Origin: Rhodocyclaceae bacterium
Lineage (GTDB): Bacteria; Pseudomonadota; Gammaproteobacteria; Burkholderiales; Rhodocyclaceae
Reading direction: 5' to 3'
Assembly: GCA_020445745.1 (NCBI GenBank)
Contig: JAGRGB010000069.1
Span: 1 to 60,140 of the forward strand
DNA length: 60,140 bases
In this document: positions 38,340-46,151 of the stretch, piece by piece
Numbering within the stretch: position 1 is the stretch's first letter
How the letters are laid out: every line of letters begins with the position of its first letter
Notes under the pieces: model-generated
What the model was told of the DNA's origin: nothing
What the model saw: only the letters and a program-made list of their open reading frames with translations
Database searches by the model: none
Translations under genes and position numbers: made by a program

Positions 38340-39140
38340 TCACCGGCCTTCGAAGCCCGGCTTGCGCTTGTCGAGGAAGGCAGTGATTCCTTCCGCGAAA
38401 TCCCCGGTCGCCGAACAGCGGGCGAACGCCTCGGCCTCGCTCTCGAGCTGGGCCGCGAGATGCTTGTCGTGGGCACCGAGCAGCAGACGCTTGATCTCGC
38501 CGTAGGCCTGACGCGGACCGCCGGCCAGCCGGCGGGCGAGCGCCGCGGTCTCGGCATCCAGTTCGGCATCGGCCACGACCCGGTTGACGAGTCCCAGGCG
38601 CTGCGCCTCGTGCGCGCCGATGCGATCGGCCAGCAGCAGCATCTCCATCGCCTTCCGGGTGCCGACCAGGCGCGGCAGGAAGTACGACATGCCGCCGTCG
38701 GCCGACAGCGCGATCGCCGTGTAGGCCGAAGTAAACTTCGCGTCTTCGGCGCAGATCGCCAGGTCGCAGCCGAGCATCAGCGACAATCCGAAGCCCGCGC
38801 AGGCACCGCGAACCTTGGCGATCACCGGCTGGTGCATCTCCTGCAGGATGACGATGGCCGGGTTGATGTACTGCTCGATCATCGCGCGGAAGGCCACCAG
38901 CCGGGATTCCGGCGACACCTTGAGATGGGCCGCGAACTCCCGGATGTCGCCACCAGCCATGAAATGTTCTCCGGCACCCTCGATCACCAGCACCGAGAAA
39001 TCGCCGCGCCCGCGCAGTTGCTTGAGGCAGCGTGCCAGATCATCCATCATCTCGACCGACAGCGCATTGAGCACCTCCGGCCGATTGAGCGTGAGGGTGG
39101 CGACGCCGGCTTCGACGTCGAGCAATACGGTCTGGGCCAT
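38340..39140 (-). CDS. Enoyl-CoA hydratase/isomerase family protein
   Basis: Crotonase-fold protein of 266 residues starting MAQTVLLDVEAGVATLTLNRPEVLNAL. The oxyanion-hole region GAGEHFMAGGDIREF and GACAGFGLSLMLGCDLAI are present. The first catalytic glutamate position of enoyl-CoA hydratase (in the GLSLMLG stretch) is not Glu, and the second region reads LSADGGMSYFLPRLVG, with Asp as in PaaG-like isomerases. So it may be an isomerase or a 2-(1,2-epoxy-phenylacetyl)-CoA isomerase-like enzyme rather than a classic hydratase. It stands alone, divergent from a GNAT gene. Confidence 0.88.
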   Translation of the reverse strand: MAQTVLLDVEAGVATLTLNRPEVLNALSVEMMDDLARCLKQLRGRGDFSVLVIEGAGEHFMAGGDIREFAAHLKVSPESRLVAFRAMIEQYINPAIVILQEMHQPVIAKVRGACAGFGLSLMLGCDLAICAEDAKFTSAYTAIALSADGGMSYFLPRLVGTRKAMEMLLLADRIGAHEAQRLGLVNRVVADAELDAETAALARRLAGGPRQAYGEIKRLLLGAHDKHLAAQLESEAEAFARCSATGDFAEGITAFLDKRKPGFEGR

Positions 39141-39234
39141 GACTGCACTCCGGCGCAAGAATGGAACCCCGCAACGATAGCACCTGCACCCCGCCGCCGC
39201 CGGCATCGCGCGACGCGGCCGGCAGCAGCCGTCC

Positions 39235-39729
39235 ATGAACGAGACCATCGACATCCGCCCCACCGATCTGTCGGAGCCGGCCGAGGCCGACGCCTGGCTG
39301 CGGCTGCTCGACCACTACGCCCGCGACCCGATGGGCGGCGGGCGGCCGCTGTCGGGCGACGCCCGCGCGCACCTGGTCGAGCGTCTGCGGAGCCGCCCCG
39401 ACTTCGTCGGCATGCTGGCCTGGGCGGGCAGCGACGTGGTCGGCCTGGCGAACGCCTTCGAGGGATTCTCGACCTTCGCGGCGAGACCGCTGCTGAACCT
39501 CCACGACATCGTCGTGCGCAGCGATCGCCGGGGCCGCGGCATCGGCCAGCGCCTGCTGCGGGCGATGGAGGCGGCGGCCCGCGAGCGCGGCTGCTGCAAG
39601 CTCACGCTCGAGGTCCTGTCCAACAACCAGCGCGCGCTGGCGAGCTATCGCCGCTTCGGTTTTCGCGACTACCAACTGGACCCCGACGCCGGGACCGCAC
39701 GTTTCATGGAGAAGCCGATCGCCACCTGA
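39235..39729 (+). CDS. GNAT family N-acetyltransferase
   Basis: Acetyl-CoA-dependent acetyltransferase of 164 residues. Motif A reads LHDIVVRSDRRGRGIGQRLL with the R-x-x-G-x-G CoA-binding loop, and the C-terminal ASYRRFGFRDYQLDP corresponds to motif B. The N-terminal half includes DHYARDPMGGG, common in a proteobacterial GNAT subgroup with unknown substrate. Divergent from the enoyl-CoA hydratase-like gene with a 94-bp gap. Confidence 0.88.
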   Translation: MNETIDIRPTDLSEPAEADAWLRLLDHYARDPMGGGRPLSGDARAHLVERLRSRPDFVGMLAWAGSDVVGLANAFEGFSTFAARPLLNLHDIVVRSDRRGRGIGQRLLRAMEAAARERGCCKLTLEVLSNNQRALASYRRFGFRDYQLDPDAGTARFMEKPIAT

Positions 39730-39871
39730 CGGGGCGCCCACGGTCCGATGCAGCTTGAGCGCCAAGGCGGTCACGGATGGTCGCCATTGCAGTTCATCTA
39801 ACCCTTCAGGCAGGTCCACCGGCGCCCGTAGTAGGGGCATCCACGCCAACTTCCGACGGAGCCCCCGGACG

Positions 39872-40234
39872 ATGGAGATTGCAGACCTGATTACCGCCGC
39901 GACGGGACTTCTCCGCCTGCCGGAGCACGAGATCCTGTTCAGCGAAGGCGAGGCCGCCGACGTGATGTACCTGTTGGTGGAAGGCAGAGCCGAGTTGCTG
40001 GTCCAGGGGCAGACGATCGAAGTCGCCCAGGCCGGGGCGTTCCTGGGTGAGCTGGCGCTGATCGAGCCCGACCAGCCGCGGCCGATGAGTGTTCGCGCGG
40101 TGACCGATTGCCGGCTGTCGCGCATCGACGCCGACCGCTTCGAAGAGATCGTCGCCCGCCACCCGCAATTCGCGGTGGACCTGATGAAGGTCATGGCCGA
40201 GCGCCTGCGACGGGCACGCCTGCAGATGGCCTGA
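39872..40234 (+). CDS. Cyclic nucleotide-binding domain protein
   Basis: Stand-alone cNMP-binding domain of 120 residues with EHEILFSEGEAADVMYLLVEGRAEL and the phosphate-cassette-like segment GAFLGELALIEPDQPRPMSVRAV. There is no helix-turn-helix, so it is not a CRP-type DNA-binding regulator by itself. In many such proteins nucleotide binding is not proven. I chose ATG 39872; the earlier in-frame ATG at 39755 would add 39 residues without domain character. A 142-bp gap separates it from the GNAT gene. Confidence 0.8.
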   Translation: MEIADLITAATGLLRLPEHEILFSEGEAADVMYLLVEGRAELLVQGQTIEVAQAGAFLGELALIEPDQPRPMSVRAVTDCRLSRIDADRFEEIVARHPQFAVDLMKVMAERLRRARLQMA

Positions 40235-40258
40235 GTCTCGCGCGTCCGGCTACGCCGA

Positions 40259-41479
40259 TCAGATCACGCCTTCCCGGCGCAGCCGTGCCAGATCGTCGGG
40301 CGAGCGGCCCAGCAGTTCGCCGAGCACCGCATCGGTATCGGCACCCAGCCGCGGCGGCGGCCTGAGATATGCCACCGGCGATTCCGACAGGCGTATCGGG
40401 CTCGCGACCTGGGGCACGGCCACCCCGTCGTCACCCCGCAGGTCGAGCCGCAGGCCGCGCTCGGCGACCTGGACGTCGGCGAACACCGCGGCCAGATCGT
40501 TGATCGGCCCACAGGGCACGCCGATCGCTTCGAGGGCGCTGATCCAGCGGGCGGTCTCGCGTTTCACGGTGAGGGCTTCGAGCAGCGGAATCAGCTCCGC
40601 GCGGTGTACGACCCGTGCCCGATTGCTCGCAAAGCGCGGGTCGGCGGCCAGCCCCGGCGCACCGGCCTCGTCGCAGAAGCGCGCGAACTGGGCGTCGTTG
40701 CCGATCGCCAGGATCATATGGCCATCGGCGGTCGGAAAATCCTGGTACGGCACGATGTTCGGGTGGGCATTGCCGAGCCGCCCGGGCGGACGCCCGGTGG
40801 TCAGGAAATTCATCGCCTGGTTGGCCAGGCAGGCGACCTGCACGTCGAGCAGCGCCATGTCCACATGCTGGCCGCAGCCGCTGGCCTCGCGGCGGATCAA
40901 TGCCGCCTGGACCGCGTTGGCGGCATACAGGCCGGTGAGGATGTCGGTCAATGCGACACCGGCCTTGAGGGGCCCGCCGCCGGGCTCGTCGTCGCCGCGG
41001 CCGGTGATGCTCATCAAGCCCCCGAGGCCCTGGATCAGGAAGTCGTAGCCCGCCCGCGCGGCATAGGGACCACTGTGGCCGAAGCCGGTGATCGAGCAAT
41101 ACACGAGGCGCGGATTGAGCGTCTTCAGCGATGCGTAGTCGAGGCCGTAACGGACCAGCGCGCCGCGCTTGTAGTTCTCGATCAGCACGTCGCAGGCGGC
41201 GGCCAGTTCTCGCACCAGCGCCTGCCCCTCGGCCCGCGCGATGTCGATCGTCACCGACCGCTTGTTGCGGTTGGCGCACAGGAAATAGGCCGCCGTGTCG
41301 GTGTCCCGGCCACTGTCGTCCTGCAGCCAAGGCGGCCCCCAGTGGCGGGTGTCGTCGCCGCTGCCCGGGCGTTCGATCTTCAGCACCTCGGCACCCAGAT
41401 CGCCGAGAATCTGGGCCGCCCAGGGTCCCGCGAGGATGCGCGACAGATCGAGTACGCGGATTCCGGAGAGCGCGCCCAT
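40259..41479 (-). CDS. CaiB/BaiF family CoA-transferase
   Basis: Family III CoA-transferase of 406 residues that moves CoA between carboxylic acids. It has GIRVLDLSRILAGPWAAQILGDLGAEV at the N-terminus (seen in parts), IENYKRGALVRYGLDY, and the likely catalytic Asp179 in KAGVALTDILTG. The substrate cannot be inferred. Its ATG at 41479 shares a base with the stop of a small upstream gene (TGATG), so the two form a coupled pair. Confidence 0.92.
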   Translation of the reverse strand: MGALSGIRVLDLSRILAGPWAAQILGDLGAEVLKIERPGSGDDTRHWGPPWLQDDSGRDTDTAAYFLCANRNKRSVTIDIARAEGQALVRELAAACDVLIENYKRGALVRYGLDYASLKTLNPRLVYCSITGFGHSGPYAARAGYDFLIQGLGGLMSITGRGDDEPGGGPLKAGVALTDILTGLYAANAVQAALIRREASGCGQHVDMALLDVQVACLANQAMNFLTTGRPPGRLGNAHPNIVPYQDFPTADGHMILAIGNDAQFARFCDEAGAPGLAADPRFASNRARVVHRAELIPLLEALTVKRETARWISALEAIGVPCGPINDLAAVFADVQVAERGLRLDLRGDDGVAVPQVASPIRLSESPVAYLRPPPRLGADTDAVLGELLGRSPDDLARLRREGVI

Positions 41480-41739
41480 CAACCGTCGAAGGCCGGCAGG
41501 CCGGGGATCAGGGCGTGGATGTCGTGAGTGTCCTGGCGGATATTGACCACCTCCGGATCGACGATGGGGCGGATCAGTCCGAACTCGTCGGAGATGCCGC
41601 TGCCCGCCACATGGTCGCTGGCCGTCGGCGCGAATGTGTAGCGACGGGCGGTGTCGCGCACCATCGAAACTTCCCCGGTCGACTCTTGATCGGTCATCGA
41701 AGGATCGAGCCAGCCGAGGCCGGGTCTGCATCGGGTCAT
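41479..41739 (-). CDS. Small unrecognised protein coupled to the CoA-transferase
   Basis: An 86-residue open frame that I do not recognise. It is supported by a near-perfect Shine-Dalgarno AAGGAGGT six bases before the ATG at 41739 and by the one-base stop/start overlap with the CoA-transferase gene. An ATG at 41745 in the same frame abuts the Shine-Dalgarno site and is too close to use. The protein is soluble, has few cysteines and ends VNIRQDTHDIHALIPGLPAF. The conserved-looking C-terminal half (EFGLIRPIVDPEVVNIRQD) suggests a real product. It could be a subunit or accessory of the CoA-transferase; function unknown. Confidence 0.6.
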   Translation of the reverse strand: MTRCRPGLGWLDPSMTDQESTGEVSMVRDTARRYTFAPTASDHVAGSGISDEFGLIRPIVDPEVVNIRQDTHDIHALIPGLPAFDG

Positions 41740-41948
41740 CGGCATACCTCCTTCGTCACCGGCGCGCAATGCGCGCCAAGGGATCGTCAATCTAGTCCGC
41801 CGCGGGCCGGCCGACAAGGGTCGCCGCCGCCCCGGCGCCCCTTCGCAATCCCGGCCCACGGCGCCGATGGCCGCTTCGCCGCGGCAAATTGCCCCCGATT
41901 GTGGCAGCGCCGCTTGACGTCGCGTCGCGCACGGGCAAGATTGGGGTC

Positions 41949-42518
41949 ATGGCTCCCCTACGCCCGATGCTGATCCGGCCCTTCGCCTGCATGCTGGTTG
42001 CGATGCTCGCGGGCGGCTGCGGGTCCAATCCGGCGGTCGGCGACATCTATACCGAGTGGGATCGGGCCGGCGGCTGCGGCAGCGGCGACACCCGGCCATG
42101 GGGCGTGTCGGTGGGTGGTGCCGCGCTGGGCCCGTGCATGTTCCCCGGGCGATTCCTGTGGATCACCTACGACGCCCTGTGGTGCAACAACTGCGAACGC
42201 CAGCTCCAGGCCAGTGCCGATGCAGCCCGTCGCGCACCGGAGAGCAGCGTATTCGTCGTCGTGGTCGGCGGCGGCCACCATGTCCACCAGGCGGCCACCG
42301 CCGCCGACCTGCAGGCGCGCGCCAGGCACTTCGAACTCGATCCGCTGCACGTCGTGTCGGAGGGCGTCACCCAGCGCATGCTGCCGCAGCATGCGCTGAT
42401 CGGGCCGGACGGACATACCTGGCTTCGTCATGTCGGCGAACTCGACGCCGATGCCATGCTGGCGACCGTCGAGGCGTTCCAGCGCGGCAACCGCCAGCCA
42501 CCCTCGTTCTCCCGATGA
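41949..42518 (+). CDS. Exported thioredoxin-like lipoprotein
   Basis: Protein of 189 residues with a hydrophobic N-terminal signal and a weak lipobox (MLAGGC, Cys near residue 24). The body has a thioredoxin-like layout: LWITYDALWCNNCERQLQA contains a C-x-x-C pair in the sequence WCNNC, followed by a strand VFVVVVGGGHHVH and a C-terminal LPQHALIGPDGHTWLRHVGE, where a cis-Pro-like position would fall before the last strands. It may be a periplasmic thiol-disulfide protein. Start chosen at ATG 41949; the frame opens at 41889. The stop overlaps the next gene by 4 bp. Confidence 0.7.
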   Translation: MAPLRPMLIRPFACMLVAMLAGGCGSNPAVGDIYTEWDRAGGCGSGDTRPWGVSVGGAALGPCMFPGRFLWITYDALWCNNCERQLQASADAARRAPESSVFVVVVGGGHHVHQAATAADLQARARHFELDPLHVVSEGVTQRMLPQHALIGPDGHTWLRHVGELDADAMLATVEAFQRGNRQPPSFSR

Positions 42519-42991
42519 TCGCGAGCCGCGGCCCGACCGTCGAAGTGGTCGTCGAAGTCCCGCGCGGCAGCTTCCTGAAACGCGGCTCGAATGGCCGCGT
42601 GGACTTCGTCTCGCCGCTGCCCTGCCCGTTCAACTACGGTGCCGTGCCCCGCTGGGTCGGCCTCGAAGGCGACCTGCTCGACGCCCTCGTGCTCGGCCCG
42701 CGCGCCCCCTTGGGCGGACGCCTGGAAGTGCCGAGCTGGGGCGCCATCGTGCTCACCGACCGCGGTCTGGTCGATCACAAGCTGGTCTGCAGCGCACAGC
42801 GCCCGAGCGATGCCCAGATGCGATTCGTGCTGCGTTTCTTCCACTTCTACGCCGCATGCAAGGCGGCGCTGAATCTGTTCCGCGGACAATCTGGCCGCAA
42901 TGCCTGTGACGGCTGGTGCAGCGCCCGATACGCAATCGACAGTGCGACGCCTCGCGACGACCAGTGGCGAGGCCCGAAGGTAAGATTCTGA
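42515..42991 (+). CDS. Inorganic pyrophosphatase-like protein
   Basis: A 158-residue protein resembling family I soluble inorganic pyrophosphatase, which hydrolyses PPi to phosphate. It has EVPRGSFLKRG, FNYGAVPRW, EGDLLDALVLG and VLTDRGLVDHKLVC, which line up with the usual E-x-P, YG-x-P, DGDPxD and D-x4-D regions. The first aspartate of DGDPxD is Glu here and the proline is Leu; the later two aspartates are kept. It is shorter than the E. coli enzyme (176). The ATG overlaps the preceding stop by 4 bp, an odd pairing with a lipoprotein. It may be a divergent paralogue rather than the main pyrophosphatase. Confidence 0.7.
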   Translation: MIASRGPTVEVVVEVPRGSFLKRGSNGRVDFVSPLPCPFNYGAVPRWVGLEGDLLDALVLGPRAPLGGRLEVPSWGAIVLTDRGLVDHKLVCSAQRPSDAQMRFVLRFFHFYAACKAALNLFRGQSGRNACDGWCSARYAIDSATPRDDQWRGPKVRF

Positions 42992-43053
42992 ATGTGACGG
43001 CAAGCGGCCGGCTGCCGCACGCGAATTCCCGATACAACCGTCGACGGACCAGC

Positions 43054-43851
43054 ATGTCCCGCAACCTGTTCCACCGCCTTCTGCAGCGAGCATTGGCCGC
43101 ATTGGCACTGGTGTTCCTGGCCCCGGTGACCGCCGGCGTCGCCAGCCACCTGCTGCAGGACCGCGCCGTCGACTGGCGCACTGCACGGCGCGACAGCGCC
43201 GGCATGGCGCCGGATCCGGCGACCACGCCGGAGGCGGTGGTCCAGGTCTATGCGGCACGTGCCTTTCGCTGGCGCGGCGCGTTCGGCGTGCATACCTGGA
43301 TTGCGGCCAAGCCATCCGGCGCCAGGCGCTATACCCGCTACGAAGTGATGGGATTCGGGCTGCGCCACGGCAACTCGGCGGTGCGTATCCACAGTGGCAC
43401 ACCCGATGCCTACTGGTTCGGCAACCGCCCGGAGCTGCTGCGCGAATTGCGCGGCGGCGCGGGCGTCGACGGGCTGATCGAGCGCCTCGACCGCGCCGCG
43501 CGACGCTATCCCTACGATACCAGCTACCGGATCTGGCCCGGCCCCAACAGCAATACCTTCGTCGCCTGGCTGGCCCGGGAGCTGCCGGAACTCTCGCTCG
43601 ACCTGCCGCCGACCGCGATCGGCAAGGACTACCTGCCGGACGGGCACTGGCACGCGACGGCACCCAGCGGCCGCGGCCTGCAGATTTCGCTGGGCGGCCT
43701 GGTCGGCCTGATCGTGGCCCCCGAAGAAGGCATCGAGCTCAACCTGCTGGGGCTTGCCGTCGGCCTCGATTTCACGCCGCCGGCACTGAAGCTTCCGGGC
43801 CTCGGGCGGATCGGCCCGACCGCGGATCCGCTGCTGCCGCGATCCGGCTGA
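43054..43851 (+). CDS. DUF3750 domain-containing protein
   Basis: Exported or membrane-anchored protein of 265 residues. The N-terminal hydrophobic stretch (about 12-30) is followed by the DUF3750 body with VQVYAARAFRWRGAFGVHTWIA, RYEVMGFGLRHG and PNSNTFVAWLARELPEL, where the latter NxNTF-x-H/A-x8 region is typical of the family. Function not known. The chosen ATG at 43054 gives the natural signal-anchor start. It is followed after 12 bp by a GNAT gene. Confidence 0.82.
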   Translation: MSRNLFHRLLQRALAALALVFLAPVTAGVASHLLQDRAVDWRTARRDSAGMAPDPATTPEAVVQVYAARAFRWRGAFGVHTWIAAKPSGARRYTRYEVMGFGLRHGNSAVRIHSGTPDAYWFGNRPELLRELRGGAGVDGLIERLDRAARRYPYDTSYRIWPGPNSNTFVAWLARELPELSLDLPPTAIGKDYLPDGHWHATAPSGRGLQISLGGLVGLIVAPEEGIELNLLGLAVGLDFTPPALKLPGLGRIGPTADPLLPRSG

Positions 43852-43863
43852 CGAGCGCAGCGC

Positions 43864-44379
43864 ATGGCCACGCCGACGACACCGCCGCAACGTGCACCGA
43901 TCAAGGTGCAACTGAGGGACTTTCGACCCGACGACATGTCCTGGGTGATCTGCGCCCATGTCGAAGTCTATCGCCAGGACTTCGGCTTCGACGATGCCTT
44001 CGCCCTCAGCATCGACGAGAAGATGCGCCAGTGGCTCGCCCGCGCCGATCCCCTCAAGCGGATGTGGATCGCCGAGAGCGACGGCCGGCGGGTCGGCTGC
44101 ATCGCGATATCCGATGCCGGCGACGGCACCGCATTCCTGAATTTCGTGCTGGTGCTTGCGCCCTTCCGGCGCCGTCAGCTCGGGCGCCACCTGTTGATGA
44201 CCGCCCTCGACCACGCCCGCCGCCGCGGCCAGCGCGAAGCCCGCCTGGAGACCTACCAGTGCCTCGAGGCGGCACGCGCCCTGTACCGCCGTGTCGGCTT
44301 CCGGCTGGTCGAGACCCACGCACCGGAACACAAGTATGGCCGCCAGATCGTCTCCGAATACTGGAGCCTGCCGCTCTAG
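43864..44379 (+). CDS. GNAT family N-acetyltransferase
   Basis: Acetyltransferase of 171 residues with VQLRDFRPDDMSWVICAHVEVY at the N-terminus, the motif A region LNFVLVLAPFRRRQLGRHLL and the C-terminal ARALYRRVGFRLVETHAPEH. The HVEVY-x-QDFGFDDAF segment resembles GNAT domains fused to MarR regulators, but no HTH is present here. It is 12 bp downstream of the DUF3750 gene. Substrate unknown. Confidence 0.87.
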   Translation: MATPTTPPQRAPIKVQLRDFRPDDMSWVICAHVEVYRQDFGFDDAFALSIDEKMRQWLARADPLKRMWIAESDGRRVGCIAISDAGDGTAFLNFVLVLAPFRRRQLGRHLLMTALDHARRRGQREARLETYQCLEAARALYRRVGFRLVETHAPEHKYGRQIVSEYWSLPL

Positions 44380-44901
44380 TTCGGCGCGCCCGGGGGCATC
44401 CGGCAGAGCGTGGCGGGTCGGCTCTGCGATCCTTTGTTCCGGCCCGCGGATCCGGCTGTCGAGAAGATCAGCGCCGCGCGATTTCGATCCTTCGAACCAC
44501 GGCAACGCCGAGTCGAGCCGCTGGCGCATGCGCGACATGCAATTTCAGGCGAGGTGGCACAGGCGGTAGCGCATCTCCTCCGGCGACAACCCGCCGCGCG
44601 ATTCGGCCACCCTGATCTGCACCAGGACTTCGCTGCTCTCGGCGCGACGGCCCGCAGCCGTGGCAAGAAGCGCCGCCAGCCGCCACGGGAACTCGTCCTC
44701 CAGGCGCAGAGGCAGGCCGTCACGAACCCGAACCTCGCGGCGATGGCGAGGGCAGTGGCAATGGCGACCCGGCTGCCGCGCCAGGCAGCCACATGTTCCC
44801 TCCTGGATCACCGACAGGCCGTGCCCGGTGTCGTCCAGACATCGATTGACGGCAGGCTGGCACCACGTATAGTCCCCAGTCCCGCCGCCACCTCCTCGCC
44901 G
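44380..44901. other. 522-bp gap between GNAT and trmA genes
   Basis: No intact gene is evident on either strand. The plus-strand frame that runs into trmA has no start or domain features upstream of 44902. On the minus strand there are short coding-like stretches at 44545-44792 (listed separately) that change frame. A CG-rich part near 44400-44540 shows no hairpin with a T tract. Confidence 0.5.
44545..44792 (-). pseudogene. Possible small frameshifted gene in the GNAT-trmA gap
   Basis: On the minus strand a GTG at 44792 follows AGGAGGGA with good spacing and opens a hydrophobic N-terminus (VAAWRGSRVAIATALAIAARF) whose codons end mostly in G or C. After about 25 codons the G/C-ending pattern moves to another frame, which reads LEDEFPWRLAALLATAAGRR, VLVQIRVAESRGGLSPEEM and stops at 44545. 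That would be a secreted or membrane protein of about 80 residues with one frameshift. Neither part matches anything I know, and it could be chance. Confidence 0.3.
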
Positions 44902-45993
44902 ATGCCGCTGCCCGACTTCGACCCCGCCCTCTACGAGGCCCAGCTCGCCACCAAACTGGCGCGCTACCGCGCCGACTTCGCCGATCTCGCCCTGCCCGAG
45001 CCGGAAGTGTTCCGCTCGCCGCCGCTGGCATTCCGGATGCGCGCCGAGTTCCGCCTGTGGCACGTCGCCGGTCGCGTGCACTATGCGATGTTCGATCCGG
45101 CCGAGCCCAGGAAGCCACTTCTGATCGACGATTTTCCGCCGGCTGCAACGCCGATCGCCGAGGTGATGACGCCCTTGCTCGAATGCATCAACCGTAACGA
45201 GGAACTGCGACGGCGAATATTCCAGGCGGAATTTCTGGCGACCCTCAGCGGCGAACGGATGGTGAGCCTGGTCTACCATCGCAGGCTCGGCGACGCGTGG
45301 CTGGCGTCCGCCCGTGAGCTGGCGGCGGCGCTCGACATCGTGCTGATCGGCCGCAGCCGCGGCCAGAAGCTGGTGCTCGAGCGGGACTGGCTGCTCGAAC
45401 GCATCGAGGTCGATGGCCGCGAACTCGCGTATCGACAGAACGAGGGCAGCTTCACCCAGCCCAATGGCGAGGTCAATCGCAGCATGCTGGCCTGGGCGCG
45501 GCGGCAACTTGGCGGCATCGGTGGCGACCTGCTCGAACTCTATTGCGGCAACGGCAACTTCACGGTCGCCCTGGCACCGCTGTTCGGCCGGGTGCTGGCG
45601 ACCGAGGTCAGCAAGTCGTCGGTCGGTGCCGCGCGGCACAACCTCGCGACCAACGGTGTCGACAACGTCGCCCTGGTGCGCATGGCCAGCGAAGAGATCA
45701 GCGACGCGCTGGATGGCGGGCGCCGCTACCGGCGGCTGGAGGGCGTGGCTCTGGCGGAGCACGCATTTTCCACGCTGTTCGTCGATCCGCCCCGCGCCGG
45801 ACTCGACGACGCAACCCTCGCGCTCGCCGGCCGCTTCGACCACATCCTGTACATCTCGTGCAACCCGCGGACCCTGCATGCCAACGTCGCGCGCCTCGCC
45901 ACGAGCCACCGCATCGCCGCCGCCGCCGCGTTCGACCAGTTCCCCTACACCGACCATCTCGAGTGCGGAATGTTGCTGGTACGCGATCGCTGA
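44902..45993 (+). CDS. trmA: tRNA (uracil-5-)-methyltransferase TrmA
   Basis: SAM-dependent enzyme that makes 5-methyluridine at position 54 of tRNA. The 363-residue length matches E. coli TrmA (366). It has the SAM site LLELYCGNGNFT (about 210-221), VDPPRAGLD (about 294-302), the catalytic Cys320 in LYISCNPRTL and the closing HLECGMLL. There is no N-terminal TRAM domain or iron-sulfur cysteine set, which separates it from RlmD/RlmC. The ATG at 44902 begins MPLPDFDPALYEAQLATKL. Confidence 0.95.
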   Translation: MPLPDFDPALYEAQLATKLARYRADFADLALPEPEVFRSPPLAFRMRAEFRLWHVAGRVHYAMFDPAEPRKPLLIDDFPPAATPIAEVMTPLLECINRNEELRRRIFQAEFLATLSGERMVSLVYHRRLGDAWLASARELAAALDIVLIGRSRGQKLVLERDWLLERIEVDGRELAYRQNEGSFTQPNGEVNRSMLAWARRQLGGIGGDLLELYCGNGNFTVALAPLFGRVLATEVSKSSVGAARHNLATNGVDNVALVRMASEEISDALDGGRRYRRLEGVALAEHAFSTLFVDPPRAGLDDATLALAGRFDHILYISCNPRTLHANVARLATSHRIAAAAAFDQFPYTDHLECGMLLVRDR

Positions 45994-46098
45994 CCCGGCG
46001 GCGGCACATTCGCGCCGTCGCGAACGTGCCGCCCGACCCCACCTGCTTGTAAGGACCTGGGCACCCGCCTATAGTCGGTAGCGGACCGACCCGGTCGC

Positions 46099-46114
46099 AG
46101 GCCTTCGCGTTGCC
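46099..46114 (+). promoter_or_regulatory. Possible sigma-54 promoter upstream of an exosortase substrate gene
   Basis: AGGCCTTCGCGTTGCC has GGC and TTGC with GG and GC ten bases apart, as in TGGCAC-N5-TTGC. It ends 37 bases before the ATG at 46152, leaving room for a leader that contains the GGAGGAG ribosome site. The upstream box is only partly matched. Confidence 0.35.
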
Positions 46115-46151
46115 GGCCCGGTCGCGCTCAATCGAGCCAAGGAGGAGCGAC

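Noticed and set aside
42847-44538. Minus-strand open frame of 563 codons opposite DUF3750 and GNAT genes
   Set aside because: The plus-strand genes have recognised domains; the minus frame lacks any motif and is a shadow.
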